Origin: Hemibagrus wyckioides
Lineage: Eukaryota > Chordata > Actinopteri > Siluriformes > Bagridae
NCBI RefSeq assembly: GCF_019097595.1
Contig: NC_080734.1
Span: 19,582,392-19,646,391, forward strand
Reading direction: 5' to 3'
Length of the DNA: 64,000 nt
Positions 53,640 to 64,000 of the stretch are shown one piece after another; the stretch's first letter is position 1; every line of letters begins with the position of its first letter. The notes below the pieces were generated by a model. That model saw nothing but the letters and a program-made list of their open reading frames with translations, was not told where the DNA came from and did no database searches. The translations under genes and the position numbers were made by a program.

Positions 53640-54040
53640 CACAGAGTCAGGATTTTCATCTTTGTAAGGAGTTTCCTCCAGGTGGATGATAGACGTATGT
53701 AATCTGTCTCCAGTGTGGAATTTGCTTCTTGGTCTGGAAATGGTCTCATCAAGTAAGTTGTGAGGGAAAATGTAGCATCTCCCACCATGGTGTATGGCAC
53801 TGTACCTGATCCTGGCAGTCTGCAGGGACAAAGCTTTGGCTCTTCAGAAAGCAGAACACTCCACCATCACTTGTTCTGGCAAAGTCATCCACCTGGACAA
53901 ATGTGAATCTGTAGTCAGCATCTGCCAGAATGTGCAGAGGACACTGTGGTGACATGTTTCCCATCACTGGCAGCTAAAAAGTTCCATCTTGCCCAAAGGT
54001 TTGTGGCTCTACAATTCCTTAGTTAGTATATGGAACTGTG
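53640..54040 (-). pseudogene. PIF/Harbinger transposase fragment
   Basis: The minus strand, across broken frames, reads in order FLAASDGKHVTTVS (about 53,984-53,943), LADADYRFTFVQV with TSDGGVF (about 53,930-53,850), then GDATFSLTTYLMRPFP (about 53,790-53,740). These match the catalytic-domain signatures of Harbinger transposases: DGKHV, DADYKF, ISDGGVF and ADEAFPL...YLMRPFP. Frames change between the pieces, so the gene is dead. The N-terminal part is not recognisable. Confidence 0.75.
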
Positions 54041-54104
54041 ATGCCATCAAGTGCCTCTGGATGGCTCTGCAGGTCCTGAATACAAACTCGGTTCTTATTC
54101 CTAG

Positions 54105-55175
54105 TTGATACTGGAAGGCCAGGCTGATGAAACTCTCACTGGTTCCAAGATATCTGTTGAAGACAGAAAGAAATATTTGTTAAAGTGTGTTTTTGTTGTT
54201 GTTTTTACAGTGAGTGAATGCAAGCATAGATGGGAATTGATGAGAGATGCTTTTGTGAGAAATCAGAAGCAAAAAAAAGCCCAGTGGTTCTGCTGGTGGT
54301 GAGGGAGTTTGACAGATTGATGTCTTTCCTGTTGCAAAATACACAGCCTAAATGTTAGTATATGTTACTGGTATTGACATTATAATTTAGCATGTCAAAG
54401 ACCACAAGAAATGTAATTGTTCTTATTGAATTGTTTTGGAAATGTAATAACAATATGGTGTCACTGAGCAAAAGTACATTATTATTACTTTGCTTGTGAG
54501 ATGGTGTCAATATATTAACAGCTTTTCTTTCATTTTTAGCTCCAGACACACTTGGCAGCCAGGGGAGGAACCTCTGGACTTGACTGTAGTTCAAGGAGGA
54601 TGTGGAACCTGAGCTATTGGCAGAAACAAGACCATACAGTTCCCGTAATGAGATACAGAAGTCTGAAACATCCACACAGTCACATAAATGATCTGCTTCC
54701 CCTACACCACCACCAGGCACCTCCACACCACCTATAACCACTGACACCCAGCTGACAGCCAGATAACACCCATTCCCCCACACCGCACCCCAGAGTTCAA
54801 GAAAGAAAAGGAAGAGATTTACTACACCAAGTGCAGTAGAGCAAAAGCTTTATAACAGAATAACCCAACCCACAACCTCAGCTAGACAGGAGGATAAAAT
54901 TTACTATTTTGCACTCAGTTTAGAGCCCAAACTTAACAGGCTGTTTCCCAGGAACCAGAACAGAGCCCAAATTCTCATCTTGAGCTACCTGGCTGACCTA
55001 CAGTCAGAGGATGAGAATCAGAGACAGCAATCCACATCAGCCCACCCAGTCATCTTTAGCAGAAGTAGCCAACACCCACAAACAACAGGATTTCAGCCAA
55101 CACCCTCCTACCCTAAAGAGCAGACACAGCATTCCTGTCCCATTTACTCCTATTTTTCCTCAGTATTAGTCTAAT
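54105..55175 (+). pseudogene. MADF/BESS-type accessory protein of Harbinger, decayed
   Basis: The plus strand reads SECKHRWELMRDAFVRNQK (about 54,210-54,275), the end of a MADF (Myb/SANT-like) DNA-binding domain. Farther on, LSLEPKLNRLF and AQILILSYLADLQ (about 54,915-55,000) resemble a BESS motif. Harbinger elements carry such a Myb-like second gene next to the transposase. Here the two remnants sit head to head. Stops and frame changes interrupt the region between, so this is a relict. The outer ends of the element were not found. Confidence 0.55.
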
Positions 55176-55919
55176 ACCATTCCAAACAGCACTGTAGCCT
55201 GTATGTTATAAACAATTCTGTAGTTTTATAGTTTAACAGTGTTCTGAATTTTTTATTTAATTTTTGTCATTGTATATAGTTTGCATGACTTTTTGCATGC
55301 ATATTGCACAATAAATCATTTTTATTGGAATTATCAAAAATCCAAAGTTATATTGTCACAGTTCAAATTAGGCCTTAAACGTGTAACCTTTCCAGTCAGC
55401 AACACATATCACAATCTAGATAATAAGATATTTAATATATATGTAGTAGTAGGTGTAATAGGCCTTATCTCAGCATAACAGCAAGCCACTGCTTGGGTTT
55501 GATGGCTTTCTTGGTTTTTTGTTGTTTGCCTTGCACTAATCCAGATGTATCTGAGGTCACATAATAGTAATAACATTCAGCATATTCTCTCCTTTTCAGG
55601 TTGACTGAGTGAACCCAAATTCTGCATCTCATCCTCTAAGTACACAGGCTTTTCTTCTGTCTACCACTCGCACTACAACACTACTCACAAAGAGAATCCA
55701 CAGTGTGGATAAAACACAAACTTAAAGTTTTACAAACTACATTAATAGTAATTAAGCTTCTTTGAGAGGTTTTCCTCTCATTAAAGATGTATTAACTTTA
55801 ACACAGTTTGCGTTTAATATCAAGTTCAAGTAATGCAGACTTGCAGTACACAAGCTGTCGTTCTACAAGCGTGCTTCTTCTGCTCTGCCCACGCATCCAG
55901 TGTGAAACAGGTGTAATAC

Positions 55920-56115
55920 ACCGTGTCTTCATGGAACTCTGTGCTTTGTGCACAGGGGCATTGTCATGCTGGAAATGTGTGTGAGCTGCTTAATTCCAGT
56001 GAAGGGAAACTGTAACACTAAACCACACAGAGTCATTCTATACAACAGTTTAGAGAAGAACCACATATGGGTGTGATAGTCAGGTGTGCACATACTTTTG
56101 TCCAAATGGTGTATA
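55920..56115. mobile_element. Tc1-derived MITE fragment, second copy
   Basis: Contains ccgtgtcttcatggaactct, ccagtgaagggaaactgtaa and accacatatgggtgtgatag, ending acttttgtccaaatggtgta, a Tc1-like terminus. It parallels 45,680-45,880. Confidence 0.6.
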
Positions 56116-56399
56116 TGAGTGAGACTGTACCCACTGTAGCCTCAGATTCTAGTTCTTGGTTGACATGAATGAACCTGATGTGGTTTTCTGCTGATGTAGC
56201 CCAGCTCCCTCAGGTTTTAGCATGTTGTGTGATCTGAGATACTTTTCAGCTAAGCATGATTGCAATTCTTTATAAAAATGACTGAGTCATTATTTGCTTT
56301 CTTATCAGCTTGAACCGGTTTGGGTGTTCTCCTCTGACCCCAGAAACTTTGCTGACCTATTAGTTGACCGGTTGCACAGTTCCATGTGACTATAAACTG

Positions 56400-56650
56400 T
56401 TGAAGAAAGGACATTATCAACATTTACATTATTTAGTGTCCAGTTTCACCCAAATGAGGATGAGGTTCCCTTCTGAGCCTGGTTTCCTCACCACCGTCAC
56501 CTCAGGCTTGCTCATTAGTGATAAGTTTTAGGGATAAATAGTTAACCGCTATCATTTTTATTCTATGTTTCTATATTTCTGTAAAGCTGCTTTGAGAGTA
56601 TGTCTATTGTTAAAAACGCTATACAATTATATCAAATTAAATTAAATTGA
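56400..56650 (+). repeat. Dispersed fish repeat, copy 2
   Basis: Same block order as 4,560-4,855: tttacattatttagtgtcca, aatgaggatgaggttccctt, ctgtaaagctgctttgagag, then an A-rich tail (atcaaattaaattaaattga). Confidence 0.6.
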
Positions 56651-57202
56651 CCTCACAAGGCATTTCTGCTCTTGTGACCCACTGGATTTTTCCCCTGCAA
56701 ATTAAACCAGTTACTCTGGTACCACTGACACTGAATCTAATTAAAGTCACTTATTTCCCCATTCTGATGCTTGGTGTCATCATTAACTGAAGCTCTTGCC
56801 CTCTATCTGTATTTATACATTGCTGCTGCCACATCATTGCCTGCCTTAACCTTGCTCATATTAATTAATGTGATTCTACAGTGTATTGTGGTGCATTCCC
56901 AGTATTGGCAAACCAGTATAAAAACACTATGATTTGTTTATAGTTATTGGGTTTAAATTCCTGGGTCAGGTAGTTAGGTTGGCATGACCCAGTGCCAGAC
57001 TGGGTGGATAATAGACAAATAAATATGTAGGGTTGGTGATATAGACCTTTAAGGATACAGGCAAATTCCATTAAGATTAATTTTCTGGAACTTTCCACTG
57101 ATTAAGTGTCAATGTAAAAGAAATGATCTGTAACTGCAAGATACTTTTCTGTTCACAACTTTTTTTAATGTCACCTTTCTGTTTTTATTTGGTTGAAATG
57201 TA

Positions 57203-57702
57203 CACCGATCAGGCATAACATTATGATCAGGTGAAGTGAATAAGACTGATGATCTCCTCATCATGGCACCTGTTAATGGGTGGGATATATTAAGCAGCAA
57301 GTAAACATTTTGTCCTCAAAGTTGATGTGTTAGAAGCAGGAAAAATGGGTAAGCGTAAGGATTCGAGTGAGTTTAACAAGGGTCAGACTGTAAGGGGTGA
57401 ATGACTGGATCAGGACATGTCCAAAACTGTAGCTCTCGTGGGGTGTTTCTGGTTTGCAGTGGTCAGTATCTATAACAAGTATCCTTTATGTCCTTTAAGT
57501 ATCGTTTAAGTCTCATGGAGGCCCCACCTCGCAACTTACAGGACTTAAAGGATCCACTTTTAACATCTTGGTGTCAGATCCCACAGCACACCTTCAGGGA
57601 TCTAGTGGAGTCCATGCCTCGACGGGTCAGGGCTGTTTCGGCAGCAAAAGGGGGACCAACACAATATTAGGCAGGTGGTCATAATGTTATGCCTGATTTG
57701 TG
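57203..57702 (+). mobile_element. Internally deleted Tc1-like element, copy B
   Basis: Exactly 500 bp with imperfect terminal inverted repeats (shared core atcaggcataacattatga), each end flanked by TA. The start of a transposase is readable as KRKDSSEFNKGQTV and the end as VSAAKGGPTQY before the right repeat; most of the coding sequence between is gone. It is the same family as copy A at 115-637 but inverted relative to it and better preserved at its ends. Confidence 0.85.
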
Positions 57703-59432
57703 TATATTATTCTATATTCTTTTTATATAGATGTTACAACTGTTTTACTTTAAACATAAACATTTACCATGGCTTGATAGCCAAATGTAATTCTGATATT
57801 AGCTAATAAAAAAAGAATAAATTTGCCTAAATTATAAATAATACCAAATTATGACTGTTGTAGTTTTTCTATAAGAGCAGTTCATAAGGTTTTTATTGAC
57901 AACTCCATATGTTTAAATACTCATTAACTTTCTTTGACCAATGATTAAAAAACATGCATTTGAATTTGACCCATATAAGCTTGTTTTTTTTTCTAGGTGT
58001 TGTGCCACTTCTATTGAGCTTCAATTGAGTTCTTATGCTCCTAGTGGTCAAAAATGGTACTAACCAGTGCTAATAGAGGGGCACTGAGGCAGAAATCTTG
58101 TTGCCCTGTATACTTTTCAGTGGACCAGCTGCCCAGATCTTGTGTTATACCAAATCATCAGAATTAAATCTAAAACATTTTCACAAATAAAACTCAAAGT
58201 GTAAGTTTGTCAAGTACGTACAAATCCATATCTATTGTGAGACTTTTCTAATGACTGTGGGAGAAAAAGATGGATTATGGAGAGGATAACAAGTATTTCA
58301 CACTCTGAGAAAGACGGAGATAAAGAAGAAAATGTCTCCCTTTTTCCATTCCCATATTTCTAATCTATTTTCAGGTCTTTTTCTTTAAGTTTTCTAATGA
58401 TTTTGCTGGACTGGGAATGTTGCTTTCAATCCTGGTTACTGATATTACCTCAATCACAGCTGCACAAAGGTATTGCTCAAAATGAGCTGCTGGACTGTGG
58501 AGGGAAACACTGCCTGAAGCTAGTTTAGTATTGATAAAATATTTGCCCATTTTTTTACCCACAAAAAAGCAACCCAGTTTCTAGGTCATCATCTTAACTC
58601 AACCTCTCTGTGATGGACCATCCTAGACCTAACCTTGTATTTATTCAGTCTGACCCAGATCAGGTTATTTTTAACTTTTAGTGTGTTGGGTCATATCTGC
58701 TAGGATGAACAGCTCAGCTGCCCATCTTCTTCATTTCATTCAACAAAATGCTTTTGTTTTCATCTGCATCTTGCATCTTGCAGTGTTCTGAAAATGCTAG
58801 CAGGAATGAAAAGGATATAAAAAAAAAACAGGACTCAGTTCAAATGGCAAACATGTTTCCCTCTAATTTAGTCTCGGCCAATTTCCACCCACCACGCTAC
58901 AGCTACCAGTCTGAAAGTGTGAAAGAGATCACATGCTTCCTCGCAGACATTTGAAGCAAGCAACCATCATCTTTTCGAACTTGCTGTGCCACTAGCCAGG
59001 GGTGTAACCCACTGAGAGGGAAGCGTTATCTTCCACATGGATAAGCTCACAGACACCCATGATGGGTTAGTGATTGACAGAGTGTACGCCATCACTTCCA
59101 CCCACTGAGCACAAGCAATTTTGCTCTCTTTAGTTGAATGACGCTTGGATTTCTGCCCAGGGAAGAAACTGTGGCATCGTCAGGATTTGAACTTGGACTG
59201 GATGATAGGACAAATTCTTTTCTGTTGTTCCACTCGGGAACCTGATAATAAACTTGAAGCAGAAAACTGGGACAATAGAGAATCAGAATTGAAAATGAAT
59301 AGAGGATAAAATAGAAATTAAAATATGAAATTAAAGAAGGGGGGATTGTGCAGCAGGCTGTTGGATTTAATATGATAGAAAATACTTTTTGCTGTGCGTT
59401 AAGTAAAAATAAAAAGAAAGAAAGAATAGAAA
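57703..59432. other. Intergenic, nothing assigned
   Basis: AT-rich spacer upstream of cdc42bpa. No gene or element was recognised except A/G-rich low complexity at 59,408-59,440. Confidence 0.4.
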
Positions 59433-59551
59433 GAAAGAAATAAGCTGAAGATTGAATTGTATTGGAAATGTTAACTCATTGTTAACTCGCTGCTCGATGT
59501 CCTCGTCTGTTAACATTTCCAATACAATTCAATCTTCAGCTTATTTCTTTC
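59433..59551. repeat. Perfect 43-bp inverted repeat with exon-derived loop
   Basis: Left arm 59,433-59,475 and right arm 59,509-59,551 are exact reverse complements, with a 33-nt spacer. The spacer and first two bases of the right arm (59,488-59,510) repeat 23 consecutive bases of cdc42bpa exon 1 (60,458-60,480) in the same orientation. The motif gttaac occurs at 59,470, 59,481 and 59,509. See the matching finding. Confidence 0.95.
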
Positions 59552-59553
59552 CT

Positions 59554-59590
59554 ACGTCATAATGTGGACGCAGCGATATTATGATGACGT
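59554..59590. promoter_or_regulatory. Facing CRE/ATF-like sites upstream of cdc42bpa
   Basis: acgtcataat (59,554-59,563) and attatgatgacgt (59,578-59,590) face each other across 14 bp. Each contains the CRE/ATF core TGACGT or its complement. They lie at the edge of the GC-rich segment that leads into cdc42bpa exon 1. Confidence 0.4.
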
Positions 59591-59639
59591 CCGCCATGAT
59601 GCTGCCGGATCCTGCCTGCAGCAGTGACGCTACGGCAAG

Positions 59640-59668
59640 AGAGAGAGAGAGAGAGACAGAGAGAGAGG
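59640..59668. repeat. (GA)n microsatellite
   Basis: GA run in the cdc42bpa upstream region. A (TG)n run at 59,905-59,926 follows. Confidence 0.9.
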
Positions 59669-60369
59669 GGATAACGCCAAAGCACGGACGGAGGAGGTGT
59701 TTTCAATGGAGCTGTTTGTAGCAGGGCTGTATTTCCTAGGAATAAATAAATTCATGTCCCACCGAGGATCAGTTCATCTCTAGCTGGAATTTAAAGGGGA
59801 CAAAAACTAAAGTAGCCTGCTAAGCCTTCTCGCAGAGGAGGGGCGTACGCGCTTTTGTAGCATTGCAGATCCCGGACTGGTGCATATTCTTTCTCTCTCT
59901 CTCTGTGTGTGTGTGTGTGTGTGTGTTAGTACATGACGGATGAGCGCACACATATATACACACATGTATATCGAGAACTGAAAAGGTCGCTTTTTTGTTG
60001 CAAGCGCTGTCCTTTAAAAAGGATCCGGAGGATTGTAAATAGAAAGGGAAAGAAGACACTCGGGTCTTTGGAGACGTCAGATCTACCGGTCAGATCAGAC
60101 TAGCAGATCCTGGTTCATGTGTCCAGATGACGGGAAAATGATATTATGTGTCGCAACCTCGTGCTACCTCAAGATGTGTGTGCGCGCGCGCGTGTGTCTG
60201 CATGTGTGTGTGTCGGATCATGACTAAACTGTTTCAGCTATGCAGCACTTCAGCTCTTAAATGCTGAGGTCACTCGGAGGTGCCTCTCGTGTCGTCCAGT
60301 CGAGGTTGGAAATTGGATATTGAAGCAAAAACCCATCATCATCATCATCAGCAGCAGCAGCTGTGCATC

Positions 60370-60547
60370 ATGTCGGCAGAGGTGCGTTTAAAGAAGCTGG
60401 AGGAGCTGCTGCTGGACGGAGCGGCTCGCTCGGGGGGTCAGTGTCTCAGTGTGGAGACGCTGCTCGATGTCCTCGTCTGTCTGTACGACGAGTGCAGCAA
60501 CTCTCCACTCAGACGAGAGAAAAACATCTTGGAATTTCTTGACTGGG
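60370..60547 (+). CDS. cdc42bpa: CDC42BPA (MRCK alpha) first coding exon, partial gene
   Basis: Serine/threonine kinase effector of Cdc42 that controls actomyosin. Only the first 59 codons plus one base are in the window; the donor is tggg|gtaaaa, and the phase-1 end fits an Ala codon at the junction. The reading starts [17 protein letters not shown], continues [18 protein letters not shown], and ends [15 protein letters not shown], the N-terminal dimerisation segment before the kinase domain. The [12 protein letters not shown] form matches MRCK alpha rather than beta. The ATG at 60,370 is chosen because it begins the conserved MSxEVRL. The frame is open upstream (a His/Gln-rich stretch from catcat and cagcag repeats) but has no ATG. 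The kinase domain lies beyond the right edge. Confidence 0.92.
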
Positions 60548-61930
60548 GTAAAATCATATTTTTTCAACTCAGTAGCATGTCAGTAATCTTTATTGCAGTC
60601 GAGTGATGTCTGTTTCACATGTAACCTCACACAACACACACCGGGTCAGGAAAGGGGGAAAAAATGACAATGCATCATCGACCTACTGGTTTGTGCATGA
60701 AAGTGGAATGTAAAGGCTACTCTCTGTTTAACCCAGTTACAGTTTCCGGTGCTTTGGCCCTGAACAAGGTCAGAAGGCCACTTCACAGCCGGTGTTAACA
60801 TGCGTCCTTTAGTGGACGGAGGTTCAGGTGTCTTGCTGTCTCTGATCATGCAATCCATCTATGAGACACACGTGACCATTTGTAGTGTGAACGCAAAAGC
60901 ATGCTGGACAGCAACGAACGACAGCCTAGTCATTGTCCAAGCTGCAAATACTCGAGTAGGTTGGACTTCATGTCTAGTCTAATAGATAACACTAGGAGCT
61001 TTTTGGAGCCTCATGGGTTTTTTTTTTTTATGCAGTTGTAATGTTGGAAACAGTCCATACAGGTAAATGAGAGAGGATGAAGCTTGGATAAAACTGGCGT
61101 AAATGTAAATGTGCGCCATTCTTTGTATGAATTCACCACAGAATCCGATCACAAGTGCTTGTTAGAGACATGTTCAGAACGCCAGGTGGAAACAGCTGTG
61201 TTTCAGGTGTTTCCTTATCGTCAGATCTTATCAGATACACGTTGAGACCAGGTGTGAACAGGGACTGACAGGGGGTGCTGAAGTCTACAGCCAATCACAA
61301 GCACCCATAGCACTTCCACTGGTTGCCTTAGATGCTTTCATCGATGTCAGTTAATGATGGATGCCTACAAGGCAGATGCTGTGCAGTGGACTAAAGTATG
61401 TAAAGAAGAGAGGATGTGACTTGCTGTGTGTCAGCGGTATTTGACTTACGGTGATGTACTGAGTGGGATGTCAGAAACTGGAGTTATTTCATGTTTTACT
61501 TGTGTTCAAGCTACAAGTCAGGTGCGGGAGGGTTTTTGTGGGAAGCATGGGTGCCTCTGTGTTTGTCTTTTCCTAGCAACGAGCTAGCCAGCTACCTGTG
61601 ATGAGTGATGTCAATCTTCCTCCTCACAAGTCAGTGTTAAAGATTTATCATAGAAACATGTCTGTATGTTGATTGATCTACTTGTATATACAGTACAACT
61701 TATTTAAAAGTTAGAGGTGCTACTTTGTTTACTACTGTTGCTGCGAGCAGCCATGCTGACATGATGTCACTTCCTGAACTAGTTGGAGATCTTCCCTAGT
61801 TGGAGGTTGAGATTCTGAGTCACAAATGTATTCACTTACTGAATCTGTAGGCAGATAAGCAATATATAATGCACTCTGTACATAATATATTATTATTGCT
61901 TTTTGTTAATTTTGATTTTTCTATTATATA
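60548..61930 (+). other. cdc42bpa intron 1, first part
   Basis: No exon seen. The part from about 60,800 to 61,270 has phrases such as gaatccgatcacaagtgctt and agaccaggtgtgaacaggga, which look like a dispersed DNA-transposon-derived repeat, but no ends were defined. Confidence 0.4.
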
Positions 61931-62150
61931 CACTCACCATCCACTTTATTAGGAACACCTGTACACACTCATGCAGTTCTTTAAGCAGCCAATATGGCAG
62001 CAGCAGCACAAGGTAAAAAATCATATGGATACAGTCCAAGAGCATCAGTTAATCTTCACATCAAACATCAGAATGAGGAAAGTCTGATCTCTGTGACTTT
62101 GATCATGGCATGGTTGTTGGTACCGGATGGCCTGGCTTAAGGATTTTATT
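61931..62150 (+). mobile_element. Non-coding DNA-transposon-like repeat, copy 2
   Basis: Starts cactcaccatccactttatt-agg after TA and shares agtctgatctctgtgacttt and catggcatggttgttggt with the copy at 43,575. It is shorter and lacks a recognisable right end. Confidence 0.6.
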
Positions 62151-62397
62151 TCCTGGGATTTTCACAACAAAATAATTTTTTTTTAAAAATGGCAAATGTT
62201 AAATGCTCCAAATATTTAATTAAATAAACAAAATCTTTTGAAAAACTTGGGAAAAAATAATTGTTTGAGACAGTGAGCCCTGTAGCAGCACCTGAAATAT
62301 CAATATAACCGTAATAGAGCTCCAACATCGGCTAAAATGGCTGAATTTTGTAACTGGAGAGCAATTTTTAATGGTTATAACATGGTTGGGTAACCAT

Positions 62398-62741
62398 CCA
62401 TCCATCCATTTTCTATACCCACTTTATTCCTAATTAGGGTCACAGGGATCTGCTGGAGCCTATCCCAGCACACATTGGGCAAAAGGCAGGGGTACACCCT
62501 GGACAGGTCACCAGCCCATCACAGGGCCACACACACAGACAGACAACCACACACAGGCAATTTAGAATTACCAATCAACCTAATGTACATGTTTTTGGAC
62601 TGTGGGAGGAAACCGGAGTACCTGGAGTAAACCCACACAGGCACGGGGAGAACTCCACACAGAAAGGCACCTGTCTGTTTGAACCTGGGGCTCGAACCCA
62701 GGACCTTCTTACTGTGAGGCAACAGTGCTAACCACTAAGCC
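62398..62741 (-). mobile_element. tRNA-derived SINE with target-site duplication
   Basis: The minus strand begins cggcttagtggttagcac (A-box-like) and then has gggttcgagccc (B-box-like), the internal RNA polymerase III promoter of a tRNA-derived head. A body follows with a tail ending agaaaatggatggatgg. The 14-bp sequence ggttgggtaaccat flanks it on both sides (62,384-62,397 and 62,742-62,755), a clear target-site duplication. It lies in cdc42bpa intron 1, antisense to the gene. Confidence 0.88.
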
Positions 62742-62755
62742 GGTTGGGTAACCAT

Positions 62756-63380
62756 ATAACCTATAATGTGTTTCAGTTGTTGTGATCCGGAGCTGTTGGG
62801 CCCAGTGTGCTGTCTCTATAGTTTAACTCTGTAAATTGTGCAGATTAGCTCTTCTGTTACTTAAACATTCATTCACATTTTTTTTTTAAATAAAATAAAA
62901 TCTCAGCTTTGGACATCAATTTTTCAGTTTTGCGTTTTTGAAACAGTGTGCCTTGTGTTTTGCTGAACGCTGAATCTTATTTCTTTCAAGGTGCACATGA
63001 CCGAGGTTCTGACAGCCTCTACAGTTTAGCTGAAGCTGACATTTATTTGTTTGATTTGTAGGTACATTCTGGTCACGAGAGACTGACTGGTGGTTAACAT
63101 AGCTTAATATTAATTTTATTATGCTTTCACTTCTTCATAAAATCCATTATTCAGCCTAAAGTTCAGGAAAGAGAGTGTGTATGAAGGGCTTGAATGTATT
63201 TCTGTGCCCTTTTCCTGTGGGAAGCTCGCCAGGGCCGAGTCAGGAAGCAGCCTGTGGCCACTGGACACGCAGTGATGTCATACAGGGAAACGGCTGCACA
63301 TTGTGTTTGTCCTCTTTGTGTGCACGACTATTTAAAGAGCCTCCGGATAGATCCTTTACTCATGAGCTCATTAACTGACC

Positions 63381-63415
<35 letters not shown>

Positions 63416-64000
63416 CTTCATTCACTCCAGAATAAATGTCCTTAGGCCATGGAGGTTTGGTGACTTCACCAGGGACTGTCTCTGTCACCTGTGTCCTGTC
63501 TCTTTACGACTCAACATGCATATAACAGCCGTAATATTTCAGTCAACCTGCTCTGACAGGGTTTCAGGACCAGAGAGAAGGAAGCTGAAGATGAGTTTTG
63601 GTTTCCTGGGTCAAGGAAATCCTTAGTACTACATCTGATTCATTAGTCGTGTCTGTAGACACTGGGTGCTGGCTTCAGTCTCCTTATTTCTAGTTTAAAA
63701 TGAGTAAAAAATGTAGAGATTGGGTGTATTGCAATGATATAATAGAAAATACTAGACAAATGTGAACACATACAGTATAAGATGTTGTCACTTAATCTCA
63801 TTTCTTTGCTGTGGATTTGCTGTATGATAAATGTTTTTATTTCCAGAGTGCTATAAGCATCCTTGACTCTGATTGGTCAGATGAGACAAACATATAATCT
63901 CCATTATGATAAATATTTCTGTAAGGAGGCATTTATCAAACCTTTATAGAAGGAGTCCCTGATGTCAGGGCTGTGTAAGAGTCAGTAAGACTCTGACGTC
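62756..64000 (+). other. cdc42bpa intron 1, right part
   Basis: Intronic sequence to the window edge with a (CA)n tract at 63,382-63,413. No exon was recognised. Confidence 0.45.

Noticed and set aside
59433..59551. Reading the inverted repeat as a microRNA precursor
   Set aside because: A 43-bp stem with no mismatch and an exon-derived loop is unlike miRNA hairpins; no conserved seed was seen.
62680..62741. A tRNA gene
   Set aside because: The A- and B-box-like blocks are the head of a SINE with tail and target duplication; no cloverleaf with a complete acceptor stem was found.

Overview
This window looks like nuclear DNA of a ray-finned fish. The genes have spliced vertebrate exons, the spaces between them hold many Tc1/mariner fragments, a PIF/Harbinger remnant, a tRNA-derived SINE and long microsatellites, and the proteins read like teleost orthologues. 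An ostariophysan such as a catfish is a plausible guess, but nothing here proves it.

Layout. Positions 1-11.8 kb are mostly non-coding and repeat-derived, with a few phase-compatible candidate exons of a minus-strand gene I cannot name. Positions 11.8-26.1 kb hold a kif26b-like gene on the minus strand; 14 coding exons join without a frame break into about 1,797 residues. Positions 29.6-31.3 kb hold a decayed, intron-bearing copy of a cilia coiled-coil gene resembling CFAP210 (CCDC173). Positions 33.1-41.2 kb hold hnrnpu on the plus strand: 14 exons, 811 residues, followed by a long 3' UTR. Positions 46.6-48.6 kb hold lefty on the minus strand: 4 exons, 358 residues, with a TATA box and an upstream cluster of FoxH1/Smad-type motifs. 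Positions 52.4-55.2 kb hold a Tc1 element with intact ends beside a broken Harbinger element. The first coding exon of cdc42bpa (MRCK alpha) starts at 60,370 on the plus strand and the gene runs off the right edge.

KIF26B, HNRNPU, LEFTY and CDC42BPA all lie on human 1q42-q44, so the assignments support one another and the window is a conserved synteny block. The genes do not form a pathway or operon. kif26b and cdc42bpa act on the cytoskeleton, hnrnpu is a nuclear RNA and chromatin scaffold, and lefty is a secreted Nodal antagonist.

The most unusual structure is at 59,433-59,551: a perfect 43-bp inverted repeat whose loop carries a 23-bp exact copy of cdc42bpa exon 1, which lies 970 bp downstream. 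It looks like a templated-insertion or fold-back scar, or an assembly artefact. Exon boundaries were placed by eye from GT-AG signals, reading phase and remembered homologues; no search was run.
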